From CBDCYS01 sp965226245 (GTDB lineage Bacteria > Acidobacteriota > Terriglobia > Bryobacterales > UBA6623): a stretch of 64,000 bases of DNA. Below, piece after piece: positions 16,869 to 26,162 of this stretch; within the stretch, counting starts at the first letter, position 1, and the number at the start of each line of letters is the position of its first letter. The notes beneath the pieces were generated by a model, which saw only the letters and a program-made list of their open reading frames with translations, did no database searches and had not been told where the DNA came from. The position numbers and the translations under genes are program-made. The stretch spans positions 5,270,001 through 5,334,000 of the forward strand of contig CBDDCL010000015.1 of the NCBI GenBank assembly GCA_965226245.1, written 5' to 3'.

Positions 16869-19019
16869 TCATCTGGCCCTGTCTGACGCCTGGGCTTCCG
16901 GCAAAAAGTTCTCCATCACCCAAAGTTCAGCCTTTCCACCCAGAAAGGTGAATGCGAGGCGCTTGCCGTCGGGATGAGTGCGCAGACCGCCTCGCCCCCA
17001 TACCGGCAGGCCGATTTTCTCGGGCTTCCCACCGGCTACAGGCACTCGCCACAGCTCAGAAGGAACGGACGGAGCCCCGACCCGCCGGCCGAACAGCAGA
17101 TTGTTCCCATCGCGGGTCCAATCGAGCGAAAAGGCCTCCCGACCCTCCGACTTCGGATCAAGATCGAGCACCGTCCGAGGCTCACCGCCGGTTGCCGACA
17201 TGAGCATGAGCGTTCGCCACGCAATATGTCCCCTCACTTCGCCCGCACCGAACGCCAAGCGCTCCCCATCGGGCGACACGACCAAGTTGCTCAAATGAGA
17301 AGGCGGGTCCGGATTGTAGAGGACTTTCTCGGTACCGGTTTCCAGCTCTCTGGCCCGAATCTCACAGCCCTCTCCGTCTTCGTCGCGAATGTAGAAAATC
17401 GTTTTCCCATCGTGGCCCCACGCACTGTGCCATTTCTCCCGCTTCACCGTGGAGACCACGACCGCGCTCAGTTCCCCAGTTCGAACATCAACCTGGTAAA
17501 GACCTTGACGCTTCTCATCGCGCCCCCCGAACAGCACGAATCTTCCGTCTGGAGACCACCTTAGGCGGGTGTCTCTGAGGAAAGAAACGCTGAGTGGCAG
17601 CTCCCGCTCTTCGCCGTCTTCGAAGGAACGAATGACGATCACGCCTGAACCCGCCCCCAGGTACCAAGAGAGAAAGAGGTCCCGCCGCGAGAAGTAAGCG
17701 AGGTATTTGCCGTCCGGGGACCACTCGGGCAATGTATTGGCGCCTCGGAAGCCCTCGCTGGTCAGCGTGGGTTCACGCTGCACCTCGCCTGACACTGGGT
17801 CAAGCGTGGTGATGTAGACGTCCTCCAGGATGGTTGCCTTGCTGTGGTAGTATGCGCCGTCGGCCGCGAAGCCGATTGCGCGCACTAAACCTGAGTCCGC
17901 CTTGACCAGTTGCGGTGGCCCCTCCGCTTTCCCTTCGGCCACCGGTATCATCCAATACCCTGTGGTCCCGGTGCGGTCACTGGTAAACAGAATGTTCCCA
18001 CCGTCGGGCGTCCAGACTGGGAAGCGATCATGAGATGGATGTCCGACGACTAATGTTTCACGGCTGCTGTCGGTGCTGAGGATGTAGATGTCGCGATTCG
18101 GGGAACCGCGTCGCGTCGGCACGTCGTAGGCGATAAATCTCCCGTCTGGGGAAAAGCTCATCCTGAGCGGGTAGCGCCACTCAAGAGACTTGAGTACCTG
18201 AACGGCGCCGTCCTGAGCTGAAACCAGAACAATCTGGTTGTTGTCGTCCTTTCTCCCGAAGACTGCTAGAATCCGGCTGCCGTCGGGAGACCAGTCCAAC
18301 GGCGCAAGCCACGGCGCCTCTTCGTCATCTACGAGGACGCGATGGTCCGAGCGATCCAAGCGGACGACTCGAAGCTGTGGAGTCTCATCTTCGGTCCACT
18401 GAACGTAAGCGACCTTCTGGCCATCCCGGGAGATTACGGGGTAAAGGGAATACTCGCCAGGTGAGTTGTCTGTGAGAGTTCGGTTCTCACCAGCGACGAG
18501 ATCGCGGACCAATAAGTTGTACTTTGATCCCTGGCCGCTTATGTAGAAATACCGTCCATCTGGTGAGATCGAGCCGTGAAAGTGGGAACGGCTTGACGTT
18601 GTCCACACCTGCCGAGCGCTGCTTCCACCGTCACCATTTGCGGCTTCAGCCAGCGGCCCGGGCGGGTTGAGGATGGGGCCTCGAAGAACTACCGCGGCCA
18701 CGGCCAGCAGAGCGAGCCCCCCGGCCAGGGCGGGAAACGGCCGACGCCAGAGAGGCCGTGCCGGGGGCCTCTCGTCGGCTTTCGGCTTGCGAGCGGTTCG
18801 CCAAGCATCCAGCTCGCTGGGGTAGGCGTAGACGCTGCTGCGGGACCCGCTGCGATGACGCCTCACCGGAAGGCCTTCGGCTTGTTCCCAGCGCCGAGCC
18901 GTGCGCACATCTCGTTCGAGGTAAGCGGCGATCTCTTTCCACGATTGCAGGGGCTTGTCGTCTCCCTGGGGGAGTTTCGGACTCTGAACGTGTTGCCGTT
19001 GCGTCCGTTCTTCCGTCAT
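16869..19019 (-). CDS. HTH-transmembrane-PD40 propeller protein, paralogue
   Basis: ATG 19019 gives 716 residues, one fewer than the paralogue at 14559. The N-terminal domain (LQSWKEIAAYLERDVRTARR, RSSVYAYPSELDAWR) and the membrane helix (ALAGGLALLAVAAVVL) are nearly identical to the paralogue, while the propeller (FSPDGRFIAYDV, WTPDGGNILFTSD, WSPDGRFVLFGG) has diverged strongly. This suggests duplication followed by change in the sensing part with a conserved regulatory head. The gap between the paralogues is about 155 bases. It is probably a membrane-tethered regulator; ligand and target are unknown. Confidence 0.8.
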   Translation of the reverse strand: MTEERTQRQHVQSPKLPQGDDKPLQSWKEIAAYLERDVRTARRWEQAEGLPVRRHRSGSRSSVYAYPSELDAWRTARKPKADERPPARPLWRRPFPALAGGLALLAVAAVVLRGPILNPPGPLAEAANGDGGSSARQVWTTSSRSHFHGSISPDGRYFYISGQGSKYNLLVRDLVAGENRTLTDNSPGEYSLYPVISRDGQKVAYVQWTEDETPQLRVVRLDRSDHRVLVDDEEAPWLAPLDWSPDGSRILAVFGRKDDNNQIVLVSAQDGAVQVLKSLEWRYPLRMSFSPDGRFIAYDVPTRRGSPNRDIYILSTDSSRETLVVGHPSHDRFPVWTPDGGNILFTSDRTGTTGYWMIPVAEGKAEGPPQLVKADSGLVRAIGFAADGAYYHSKATILEDVYITTLDPVSGEVQREPTLTSEGFRGANTLPEWSPDGKYLAYFSRRDLFLSWYLGAGSGVIVIRSFEDGEERELPLSVSFLRDTRLRWSPDGRFVLFGGRDEKRQGLYQVDVRTGELSAVVVSTVKREKWHSAWGHDGKTIFYIRDEDGEGCEIRARELETGTEKVLYNPDPPSHLSNLVVSPDGERLAFGAGEVRGHIAWRTLMLMSATGGEPRTVLDLDPKSEGREAFSLDWTRDGNNLLFGRRVGAPSVPSELWRVPVAGGKPEKIGLPVWGRGGLRTHPDGKRLAFTFLGGKAELWVMENFLPEAQASDRAR

Positions 19020-19850
19020 AGGTTTATCCTTCGGGCAACTTGCCACGACCGAAGACTATCCCGGATCAACAGCGGTTGCAAGCGGCAAAAAGGGACAACA
19101 AGCACTTTGCCCGCTAACGCCTAGGGAGATCATTCGATCTTGAGCTTTTCCTCGACCTCCGCGCGTCTGGCTTCGGACCCCGACCGGTGCGGGCAGCACA
19201 CCGCCGCCGAACCTCAAGCCGCGTTCACGAGGCTTGGTGTTGCTAGGCCGGCCGTTTTACGGCCGGTAGCCTGCATCCCACCTACTCGGCACAGTCCGTT
19301 TCAACGGGCTTCCCTCCTCTAGCAAGGTGGTAGCGCGAACCTGCCGCGTCATTTACGGTGTAAGGCCGGCCCCCCCGGCCTTGCGGGGCCTGGCGTGGGC
19401 AAAAAAATAGCCGTTCTCGACGGCTGGTCCCTCCTAACTAATCCGCGAAATACCCCGAATCAGTCACGAAAGTTCAAAAAAAATATCCCCTGTGTTTTCA
19501 ACACATTTTGTCCGCCCGGGTAAGAATTCCCACAACCGCTGCGCTATCCTGATAGCGGTGAATCAATCGAATCACAAACGATCATGGACAGACCAAACAA
19601 AACACGAACTGTCCTCTGGGAGGGGCAAAAAATCCCTAAACCCTGTAATTTCCTGTAAAAAACTGCAATGATCGTTCCCAAACAACTGAAACAAAAAGAC
19701 TTACTGGCATCCCCCAAACTCATGCCGCAACGCCGAGGGTCGCACTTTAACGTGCATAGCACTCCAAAAGCCACGGGAGTCGCCACGAAAAGGACACTTT
19801 CCCACAGTATGCGGAACCCAACCTCTGGCAACGATCAGTCCGCTTGGCTT
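19020..19850. other. Gene-free region with two strong hairpins and a low-GC patch
   Basis: I see no supported gene. There is a hairpin at 19242-19270 (CCGGCCG, loop TTTTA, CGGCCGG, extended by GCTA/TAGC) and another at 19362-19382 (AAGGCCGG, 5-base C loop, CCGGCCTT). From about 19400 to 19720 the sequence turns A/T-rich, with tracts of A and repeated AAAC/CAAAC words, unlike its surroundings. It may hold the promoter of the propeller genes or be foreign DNA. Confidence 0.5.
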
Positions 19851-20030
19851 TGCAGAGGCCACCGATAACAAGGCTCCATTCCAGGCGGTATCCGCCAGCC
19901 AAAAGAAGGGAGTCCCGTCGGCGTGCGCGAAGTAGCGGCCATTGTCGGATACCTGAATCGGTCCATGCTCGAGAAATGGGCTGGCGTTCGAGCCCTCTCG
20001 CATACCAGTAAAGGTTCCGCCTTCTAGCAA
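19851..20030 (-). pseudogene. DUF4038/apiosidase-like glycosidase, N-terminal fragment
   Basis: Immediately after the iolD stop, a minus-strand frame reads GPIQVSDNGRYFAHADGTPF and then FWLADTAWNGALLS. This is the conserved start of secreted DUF4038 (apiosidase-like) glycoside hydrolases, where ...GRY...DGKPFFWLGDTAW recurs. About 60 codons later the similarity ends, and the rest of the ~450-residue protein is missing, replaced by the A/T-rich gene-free region. No start with a ribosome site is evident. Confidence 0.6.
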
Positions 20031-21884
20031 CTAGACGAAGTAGCGTTCCTTCTTCTTTGCTTCCTCGTACTCTTTCCGCGCGGCCTGGACCGCCTCGACC
20101 TCGGATACGTCGGCGATCGGCACGTCCCACCAGGACTCGTATCCGGGTACCCGTGAATGGATGTCCGTCTCAACCACGACGACATTGGTCCCCTCGTGGT
20201 CTGCCATGGCGCCGACTGCTTCGACCAGCTCGTCATGGGACGTGGCCCTGACAGCGTGCGCGCCGAGGCTGGCTGCGTTGGCGACGAAGTCGATCGGCAG
20301 CACGTCTCCGCAGAGGTCTCCATTTTGGCGGTAGCGGAACTCGGTGCCGTAGCCGGCACTGCCACAAGCCTCGCTCAGCCCGCCGATGCTGCTGAAACCG
20401 TGATTGTCGACAACAATGATGTTCAACTTGTAGCCTTCTTGCACCGCCGTGGCAATCTCCTGTGCCATCATCAGGTAGGAGCCGTCGCCGACCATGACGT
20501 AGACCTCGCGATCGGGATCGGCCATTTTGATCCCCAGTCCCCCGGCCACCTCGTAACCCATCGTCGAATAGCCGTATTCAAGGTGGTATCCCTTGGGATC
20601 CCTCGCGCGCCAGAGCTTGTGCAGGTCGCCCGGCATGCTGCCCGCCGCGCAAACCACGACATCCTGAGAACGAGACAAACTGTTGATCACCCCGATCACC
20701 TCGCCCTGACTCAGCGGAGGACCATGGCGCAGGTTGTAGATGCGATCGACTTCCTCTTCCCATTCCATCCTGTGGCGGTCAATCTGCTCGCGGTAGTCGT
20801 CCCCGACGCGGTAACCCCGCAGCGCCGCCGTCAGCTCCTCGAGCGTCACCTTGGCGTCGGCGATGACCGGCAGCGCCGCGTGCTTGTAGCAGTCGAATTC
20901 GGCCACATTGATGTTGATGAAGCGAACGCCGGGATTCTGAAAAGCGGTCTTCGAAGCCGTCGTGAAGTCGCTGTAGCGCGTCCCGATACCGATGACCAGG
21001 TCGGCCTCCCGGGCAACGATGTTCGCGCCCGGCGTGCCGCTGACGCCCATCGCTCCGAGCGCTTGGCCGTGGTTGTAGCACAGGGCTCCCTTGCCGGCCT
21101 GGGTTTCGGTGACGGGAATCCCGGTCCCTGCGGCGAAACGCGACAGCGCGTCGGTGGCTTCGCCATAGATGACACCGCCGCCGGCGACAATCATGGGGCT
21201 ACTGGAATCACGAATCCACTGCGCCGCTCGCCGCAGCACTTCGGCGTCCCCGCGCGGCCGCTGGATCAGCCAGACGCGCTTTTCAAATAGCTCTTCGGGG
21301 TAGTCAAACGCCTCGGCCTGCACATCCTGCGGCATGGCCAGCGTGACGGCTCCGGTATCAGCCTGGCTCGTTAGCACTCGCATCGCTTCGGGGAGCGCGG
21401 TAACAATCTGCTCCGGGCGCTGCATGCGGTCCCAGTAGCGGGAAACCGGCTTAAGGCAGTCGTTGACGGAAATATCCTGTGTCGCCCCCGATTCCAACTG
21501 CTGCAGGACCGGCGCCACATTCCGCCGCGCGAAAATGTCTCCGGGGAGCAGCAGAACGGGCACGCGGTTCACCGTCGCGGCCGCCGCTCCGGTCACCATG
21601 TTGGTCGCCCCGGGGCCGATCGATGTCGTGCAAACCAGGGTCCGCAGGCGGTTGCTCATCTTGGCGAACGCAGCGGCGGTATGAACCATGGCCTGCTCGT
21701 TGCGGCAAAGGTAGTAAGGGAATCCCGGGTCCTGATGAAGCGCTTGGCCAATGCCCGCCACATTGCCGTGGCCGAAGATGCCGAAGCAAGCAGCGAAGAA
21801 CTGCTGCTGGTTACCGTCGCGTTCGACGTACTGCTGCTTGAGAAACTGGATCGTTGCTTGTGCGGCGGTTAATTTGCGGGTCAT
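20031..21884 (-). CDS. iolD: 3D-(3,5/4)-trihydroxycyclohexane-1,2-dione hydrolase
   Basis: The 617-residue product is a thiamine-diphosphate enzyme of the acetolactate-synthase fold, full length for IolD, which opens the ring of the diketo-inositol intermediate in myo-inositol breakdown. Visible motifs: N-terminal FGIFGHGNVAGIGQAL, RNEQAMVHTAAAFAK with the cofactor glutamate, TSIGPGATNMVTGAA, and the C-terminal ThDP motif GDGSYLMMAQEI followed by NIIVVDNHGFSSIGGLSE, which is characteristic of IolD. ATG 21884 is preceded by GAGGAG at good spacing. No other iol gene lies in the window, so the rest of the pathway must be elsewhere or this copy is isolated. Confidence 0.93.
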   Translation of the reverse strand: MTRKLTAAQATIQFLKQQYVERDGNQQQFFAACFGIFGHGNVAGIGQALHQDPGFPYYLCRNEQAMVHTAAAFAKMSNRLRTLVCTTSIGPGATNMVTGAAAATVNRVPVLLLPGDIFARRNVAPVLQQLESGATQDISVNDCLKPVSRYWDRMQRPEQIVTALPEAMRVLTSQADTGAVTLAMPQDVQAEAFDYPEELFEKRVWLIQRPRGDAEVLRRAAQWIRDSSSPMIVAGGGVIYGEATDALSRFAAGTGIPVTETQAGKGALCYNHGQALGAMGVSGTPGANIVAREADLVIGIGTRYSDFTTASKTAFQNPGVRFININVAEFDCYKHAALPVIADAKVTLEELTAALRGYRVGDDYREQIDRHRMEWEEEVDRIYNLRHGPPLSQGEVIGVINSLSRSQDVVVCAAGSMPGDLHKLWRARDPKGYHLEYGYSTMGYEVAGGLGIKMADPDREVYVMVGDGSYLMMAQEIATAVQEGYKLNIIVVDNHGFSSIGGLSEACGSAGYGTEFRYRQNGDLCGDVLPIDFVANAASLGAHAVRATSHDELVEAVGAMADHEGTNVVVVETDIHSRVPGYESWWDVPIADVSEVEAVQAARKEYEEAKKKERYFV

Positions 21885-22068
21885 GAAATGCTCTCCTCAC
21901 GAGCTGCGGTGATGTGAGATTCTATCATGCGGGCCGGCCGGTGGCGCGTGCTCTTGTTTCGTGTATCACAATGAGAACGCCCGCCACACAGAGCTCTGCT
22001 TGCAGAGGCGTGAGCATGCGGTTCTTTCCTGCGCCTCGTGCGGGGCTGGTGGGCGACAGCGAACGTGA

Positions 22069-22088
22069 CCCCACCCTCGCGGGTGGGG
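22069..22088 (-). terminator. Hairpin downstream of purF
   Basis: CCCCACCC, loop TCGC, GGGTGGGG forms a perfect 8-bp stem about 75 bases beyond the purF stop and about 185 bases before iolD begins. There is no U-tract on either strand, so intrinsic termination is uncertain; it may act as a 3' stabiliser or insulator between the pur genes and iolD. Confidence 0.4.
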
Positions 22089-22160
22089 CTCTGCGTTTCG
22101 GGTTGCGGCCGCTCGGTGCGTTGCGCTTGCTCGCTGTGCTCAACGCGCTGTCGCGTACGG

Positions 22161-23693
22161 CTAGTCTTTGCCGCGATGGCCGGCTAGCAGCGTCTCGATT
22201 CCGACCAGGTCGGTCGGGTAGTCGCCGGTATAGCAGGAATAGCAGTAGTCGCCGGTGTCGTCTTGGACGGCCTTCTTGAGTCCTTCCATGGACAAGTAGG
22301 CGAGGGAGTCAGCCTCCGTAAATTCGCGGATTCCTTCGAGGGTCTGATTGGCCGCAATCAGCTCGCCCTTGTCAGGGGTGTCCACCCCGTAGTAGCAGGG
22401 GGAAATGGTCGGCGGGCAGGAGATCCGCAGGTGCACTTTACGGGCTCCGGCCTGGCGTATCATGCGGACGATCTTACGGCTGGTGGTGCCCCGTACCAAG
22501 GAGTCGTCCACAAGGACGACGCGCTTCCCCTGGATGAGGTGGCGCACGGGGTTGAGTTTCAGCTTGACGCCGAAATCGCGAATCGACTGCTTCGGCTCGA
22601 TGAACGTCCGCCCAACGTAGTGGTTGCGGATCAGCCCCATTTGATAAGGGATTCCGGATTCGGCGGCGTAGCCGATGGCGGCGGACACGCCGGAGTCCGG
22701 GACGGGCACGATGACGTCGGCGTCCAGGCCGGATTCCCTAGCCAACTGCCGTCCTAGCAGCTCCCGGGATTCCTCGACGGAGCGGCCGAAAACGATCGAG
22801 TCGGGACGAGAAAAATAGACATGCTCGAAAACGCAATGGCAACTCTTGCGTTGCGGCGTGAAGCGCTCGCGGTGCAGGCCCTCGGAGTCGACGATAATCA
22901 TCTCTCCCGGTTGCACGTCGTCGACATAGACAGCGCCAATAAGATCGAAGGCGCAGGTCTCCGAGGCAAAAACGTAGGCGTTGTGCCCGTCGTGGACCAG
23001 TTTGCCGAAGGCCAAGGGCCGAAAACCGTGCGGGTCACGCGCGACGATCAAGCGGTCTTTCGCCAGCAGCGCGAGCGAGTAAGCCCCCTCCATTCGCAAC
23101 AACGATTCCCGCAAGGCGTGCTTCAGCCGCCTTTCACGCGAGCGCGCCATCAAGTGGACGATGACCTCGGTGTCGCCGTTTCCCTGGAAAATCGAGCCTG
23201 ACATCTCGAGCTCATGGCGCACGTCAATCGCGTTGGTCAGGTTGCCGTTATGGGCGAGGGCGATTTGTCCCTTACTGCACTCCACAAAGAACGGCTGGGC
23301 GTTGAGAAGGGCGCTCTGTCCGGCGGTTGAGTAGCGCGTATGGCCGATGGCCATCTTTCCGGGCAGCTCCTTGAGAACCGCTTCGGTAAAGACTTCGGCC
23401 ACCAGGCCCATGTTCTTGCGGCAATGGAGTTTCTCGCCGTCGCTGGAGCACATTCCGGCGCTTTCCTGGCCGCGGTGCTGTAAGCCGTAAAGGCCGAGGT
23501 AGGCTAGGTTGGCCGCTTCCGGATGGCCGTAGATGCCGAAGACGCCGCACTCTTCCCGGAAGCCAGTCGGTTGAGCGGTTGAGCCGTTGAGCGGTTGAGC
23601 CGTTGTCGTATTGAGCGGTTGAGCGGTGGCGGACGATGTAGTGCGGGTATTCCGGGAAAGGAGATGGCCGTAATCGTGCCCGTGACGATTCAT
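22161..23693 (-). CDS. purF: Amidophosphoribosyltransferase
   Basis: This enzyme makes phosphoribosylamine from PRPP and glutamine, the first step of purine synthesis. The 510-residue product has the class II glutamine amidotransferase domain (nucleophile Cys49 in EECGVFGIYGH, GLQHRGQESAG, GHTRYSTAG), the PRPP loop VVLVDDSLVRGTTS and the Fe-S cysteines of Bacillus-type PurF, including Cys484 and Cys487 in DYCYSCYTG. The catalytic Cys must become N-terminal by propeptide removal. Here the leader is 48 residues, longer than the ~11 of B. subtilis, and contains repeated TAQPLN units encoded by an 8-bp repeat. No start codon lies between the repeat and Cys49. Confidence 0.95.
   Translation of the reverse strand: MNRHGHDYGHLLSRNTRTTSSATAQPLNTTTAQPLNGSTAQPTGFREECGVFGIYGHPEAANLAYLGLYGLQHRGQESAGMCSSDGEKLHCRKNMGLVAEVFTEAVLKELPGKMAIGHTRYSTAGQSALLNAQPFFVECSKGQIALAHNGNLTNAIDVRHELEMSGSIFQGNGDTEVIVHLMARSRERRLKHALRESLLRMEGAYSLALLAKDRLIVARDPHGFRPLAFGKLVHDGHNAYVFASETCAFDLIGAVYVDDVQPGEMIIVDSEGLHRERFTPQRKSCHCVFEHVYFSRPDSIVFGRSVEESRELLGRQLARESGLDADVIVPVPDSGVSAAIGYAAESGIPYQMGLIRNHYVGRTFIEPKQSIRDFGVKLKLNPVRHLIQGKRVVLVDDSLVRGTTSRKIVRMIRQAGARKVHLRISCPPTISPCYYGVDTPDKGELIAANQTLEGIREFTEADSLAYLSMEGLKKAVQDDTGDYCYSCYTGDYPTDLVGIETLLAGHRGKD
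23571..23626. repeat. Octanucleotide repeat within the purF leader
   Basis: TTGAGCSG (S = G or C) is repeated in tandem four times (23571-23602) and twice more (23611-23626) on the plus strand. It encodes the T-A-Q-P-L-N repeats of the PurF leader on the minus strand. Eight is not a multiple of three, so gain or loss of one unit would shift the frame between the annotated ATG and the catalytic cysteine. Confidence 0.75.
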
Positions 23694-23744
23694 TCCTGCT
23701 CCAAGACGTGAGTCAGTTTTCGCTTTCTAAAGCTTCGCTTCTTT

Positions 23745-23785
23745 ACTGATCGTCACTGATCGACTGATCGTTACTTTACTGATCG
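23745..23785. repeat. Four ACTGATCG repeats upstream of purF
   Basis: ACTGATCG occurs at 23745, 23755, 23763 and 23778, with spacings of 10, 8 and 15 bases. The block lies about 50 bases upstream of the purF ATG in the purL-purF gap. It could be a cluster of regulator sites or a decaying microsatellite. Confidence 0.55.
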
Positions 23786-23911
23786 TTCGTTATGGCGTAA
23801 ACTTTGTCAGCTCCATCCGCCCGAAGCAGTTATACACTGCGTGCCGGGATGTCCCTCCCGGTCTCATGCTGCCGGTCTCGTGCTAGTTCGCTGCTATCTT
23901 GTCTGCGTTCT

Positions 23912-26161
23912 CTATCTTGACTCTAACAATTTCTCGAGCGCGCCGTCCCAGCTCGCCTTCAACACATCAATCTCGTGGCGGACCGACTCTTCGCCGTTCA
24001 AGGAAACCGCGATCCGGCCAGCGACTGTTTCACCAATGACAGGCGCCGCCACGCTGAACCGGCCGGCGATTTGCAGGACTCTTGCCTCCGCGTCACTCGA
24101 AAGCGACACCAGGATCCGCGACGGCGCTTCGTGAAACAGCACGTAGTGCGCCGCCAGCTCCGACTCGATCCGCAGGCGCGCGCCGATGCCGGATGCGCCG
24201 AAGGACGACTCAGCCACCGCAACAGCAAGTCCGCCATCGCTTAAGTCGTGGGCCGACTCCGCCAGCCCCGCGCGCGCGATCTCGCGCATCGCATCGTGGA
24301 CTCGTTTCTCATAGTCCATGTCCAAAGCCGGTGGCAGACCCCAAGTCCGGCCGAGCACCACCTTGGCGTACTGGGAGCTTCCGAAACGCCGGTCGAGCTG
24401 ATCGCCGGAACCCGGCAAGAGCCCTCCGAGCAGGACGACCTTGCGGCCAGGCTGCTGAAAGTGAATCCCTAAGGGGACTTCCATGTCAGGGAGCAAGCCA
24501 ACGATACCGAGGACAGGCGTGGGATAAATTCCCTCGCCGAGCGTTTCGTTGTAGAGGCTGACGTTGCCCCCGGTGATCGGCGTTCCAAAATGCCGGCAGG
24601 CCTCGCCGATTCCCTCGATGGCCTCGATAAGCTGAGCCATGATCTCCGGCTTTTCGGGATTGCCGAAGTTCAGGCAATTGGTCGCGGCGACCGGGTCGGC
24701 TCCCACGGTTGCCAGGTTGCGGCAGCACTCGGCGACCGCCAGCTTGGCGCCTTCACGCGGATCGAGCGAACAATAGCGCCCGTTGCCGTCGAGCGACATG
24801 GCCAGCGACACGCCGGCTTCCTTGACGCGCACGACAGCGGCGTCGGCGCCCGGTCCGGCGGTCGTATTCGTGCGGACCATGTAGTCGTATTGCTCGTAGA
24901 TCCAGCGCTTGGAGCAGATGTCGGGCGAGGCGAGCAGCCGCGACAGCGCATCGTTTAGCTCCCCGGCGCTGGGAACGGCCGTTACCGGCCCCTCCAGAGG
25001 CGCCGAGCGCATCGGCTTCGTGGCCGGGCGGTCGTAGATTGGGGCGTCGCCGGTCAGCAGCGGGTTGGGGATTTCAGCAACGACTTCGCCGTGATTCTTG
25101 ACCCGCAACAAGCCGTCTTCGGTCACAACGCCAATTTCGACGGCATCGAGTCCCCATTTGGCGAATAACTCGCAGACCTCGTTCTCACGTCCGCGTTCGG
25201 CAACGAGCAGCATGCGCTCTTGGGATTCCGAGAGCATGATCTCGTAAGGCGTCATGCCCGCTTCGCGCTGCGGCACGAATTGCAAATCGATTTCGATGCC
25301 GCTGCCGCCGCGGCCGCCCATCTCGCATGTCGAGCAGGTCAGCCCGGCGGCGCCCATGTCCTGAATCCCGAGGATCGCTCCAGTGTCCATCGCCTCCAGA
25401 CAGGCTTCAAGCAGCAGTTTTTCCAGGAAAGGGTCGCCGACTTGGACGTTGGGCCGCTTTGCTTCTGATTCTTCGTCGAACTCGCTGGACGCCATCGAAG
25501 CGCCGTGGATGCCATCGCGGCCAGTTTTTGCTCCGACGTAGATCACGGGGTTGCCCGCGCCGGAAGCTTTCCCGAAGAAAATGCGGTCCTTGCGAAACAC
25601 GCCCAGCGCGAACGCATTGACCAGGGGATTGCCGTCGTAGCACGGTTCAAAAACGCATTCTCCGCCGACGGTCGGCACGCCAAAGCAGTTGCCATAGTGT
25701 CCGATCCCGCCCACAACGCCGTCCACAATGTGGCGATTGCGGCTGCCGGTTTCCGGGTCTTCCGGCATGCCGAAGCGAAGCGAGTCCATCACGGCGATCG
25801 GCCGCGCGCCCATGGTGAAGATGTCGCGCAGAATGCCGCCGACGCCCGTTGCCGCGCCCTGGAAAGGCTCGATGAAACTCGGATGGTTGTGCGATTCGAT
25901 CTTGAACGCGGCTGCATACCCGCCGCCGATGTCGATGATTCCAGCGTTCTCGCCAGGACCCACCAGCACCCGGTCTCCGGTCGTCGGCAGCTTTTTCAGA
26001 TGAATTCGCGAGCTCTTGTAGGAGCAATGTTCGCTCCACATGACGCTGATGATTCCAAGCTCGGTCAGATTGGGTTCTCGCCCCAGGCGGTCGACGATGC
26101 GGTCATATTCGCCCGTGGTGAGGCCGTGCTGGGCGGTGAGGTCGGTTGTCATCGTCGCCAT
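23912..26161 (-). CDS. purL: Phosphoribosylformylglycinamidine synthase II
   Basis: The 749-residue small-type PurL converts FGAR to FGAM with ATP and ammonia supplied by PurQ. The length is right for the class that needs separate PurQ and PurS. Motifs include MWSEHCSYKSSR near the N-terminus, KIESHNHPS, GATGVGGILRDIFTMGARP, GIQDMGAAGLT and the second-half ATCL-like ATNCLNFGNPEKP and AHDLSDGGLAVAVAE. ATG 26161 lies one base from the purQ stop; ATG 26152 is an alternative start. Order on the minus strand is purQ, purL, purF, a common operon layout. Confidence 0.95.
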   Translation of the reverse strand: MATMTTDLTAQHGLTTGEYDRIVDRLGREPNLTELGIISVMWSEHCSYKSSRIHLKKLPTTGDRVLVGPGENAGIIDIGGGYAAAFKIESHNHPSFIEPFQGAATGVGGILRDIFTMGARPIAVMDSLRFGMPEDPETGSRNRHIVDGVVGGIGHYGNCFGVPTVGGECVFEPCYDGNPLVNAFALGVFRKDRIFFGKASGAGNPVIYVGAKTGRDGIHGASMASSEFDEESEAKRPNVQVGDPFLEKLLLEACLEAMDTGAILGIQDMGAAGLTCSTCEMGGRGGSGIEIDLQFVPQREAGMTPYEIMLSESQERMLLVAERGRENEVCELFAKWGLDAVEIGVVTEDGLLRVKNHGEVVAEIPNPLLTGDAPIYDRPATKPMRSAPLEGPVTAVPSAGELNDALSRLLASPDICSKRWIYEQYDYMVRTNTTAGPGADAAVVRVKEAGVSLAMSLDGNGRYCSLDPREGAKLAVAECCRNLATVGADPVAATNCLNFGNPEKPEIMAQLIEAIEGIGEACRHFGTPITGGNVSLYNETLGEGIYPTPVLGIVGLLPDMEVPLGIHFQQPGRKVVLLGGLLPGSGDQLDRRFGSSQYAKVVLGRTWGLPPALDMDYEKRVHDAMREIARAGLAESAHDLSDGGLAVAVAESSFGASGIGARLRIESELAAHYVLFHEAPSRILVSLSSDAEARVLQIAGRFSVAAPVIGETVAGRIAVSLNGEESVRHEIDVLKASWDGALEKLLESR

Positions 26162-26162
26162 G

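Noticed and set aside
20157..21290. Plus-strand 377-codon frame
   Set aside because: Antisense of iolD; shadow composition (Val/Arg/Asp/His-rich).
23561..23640. CRISPR-like short repeats in the purF leader
   Set aside because: Units are 8 bases, tandem and without spacers; no cas genes nearby.
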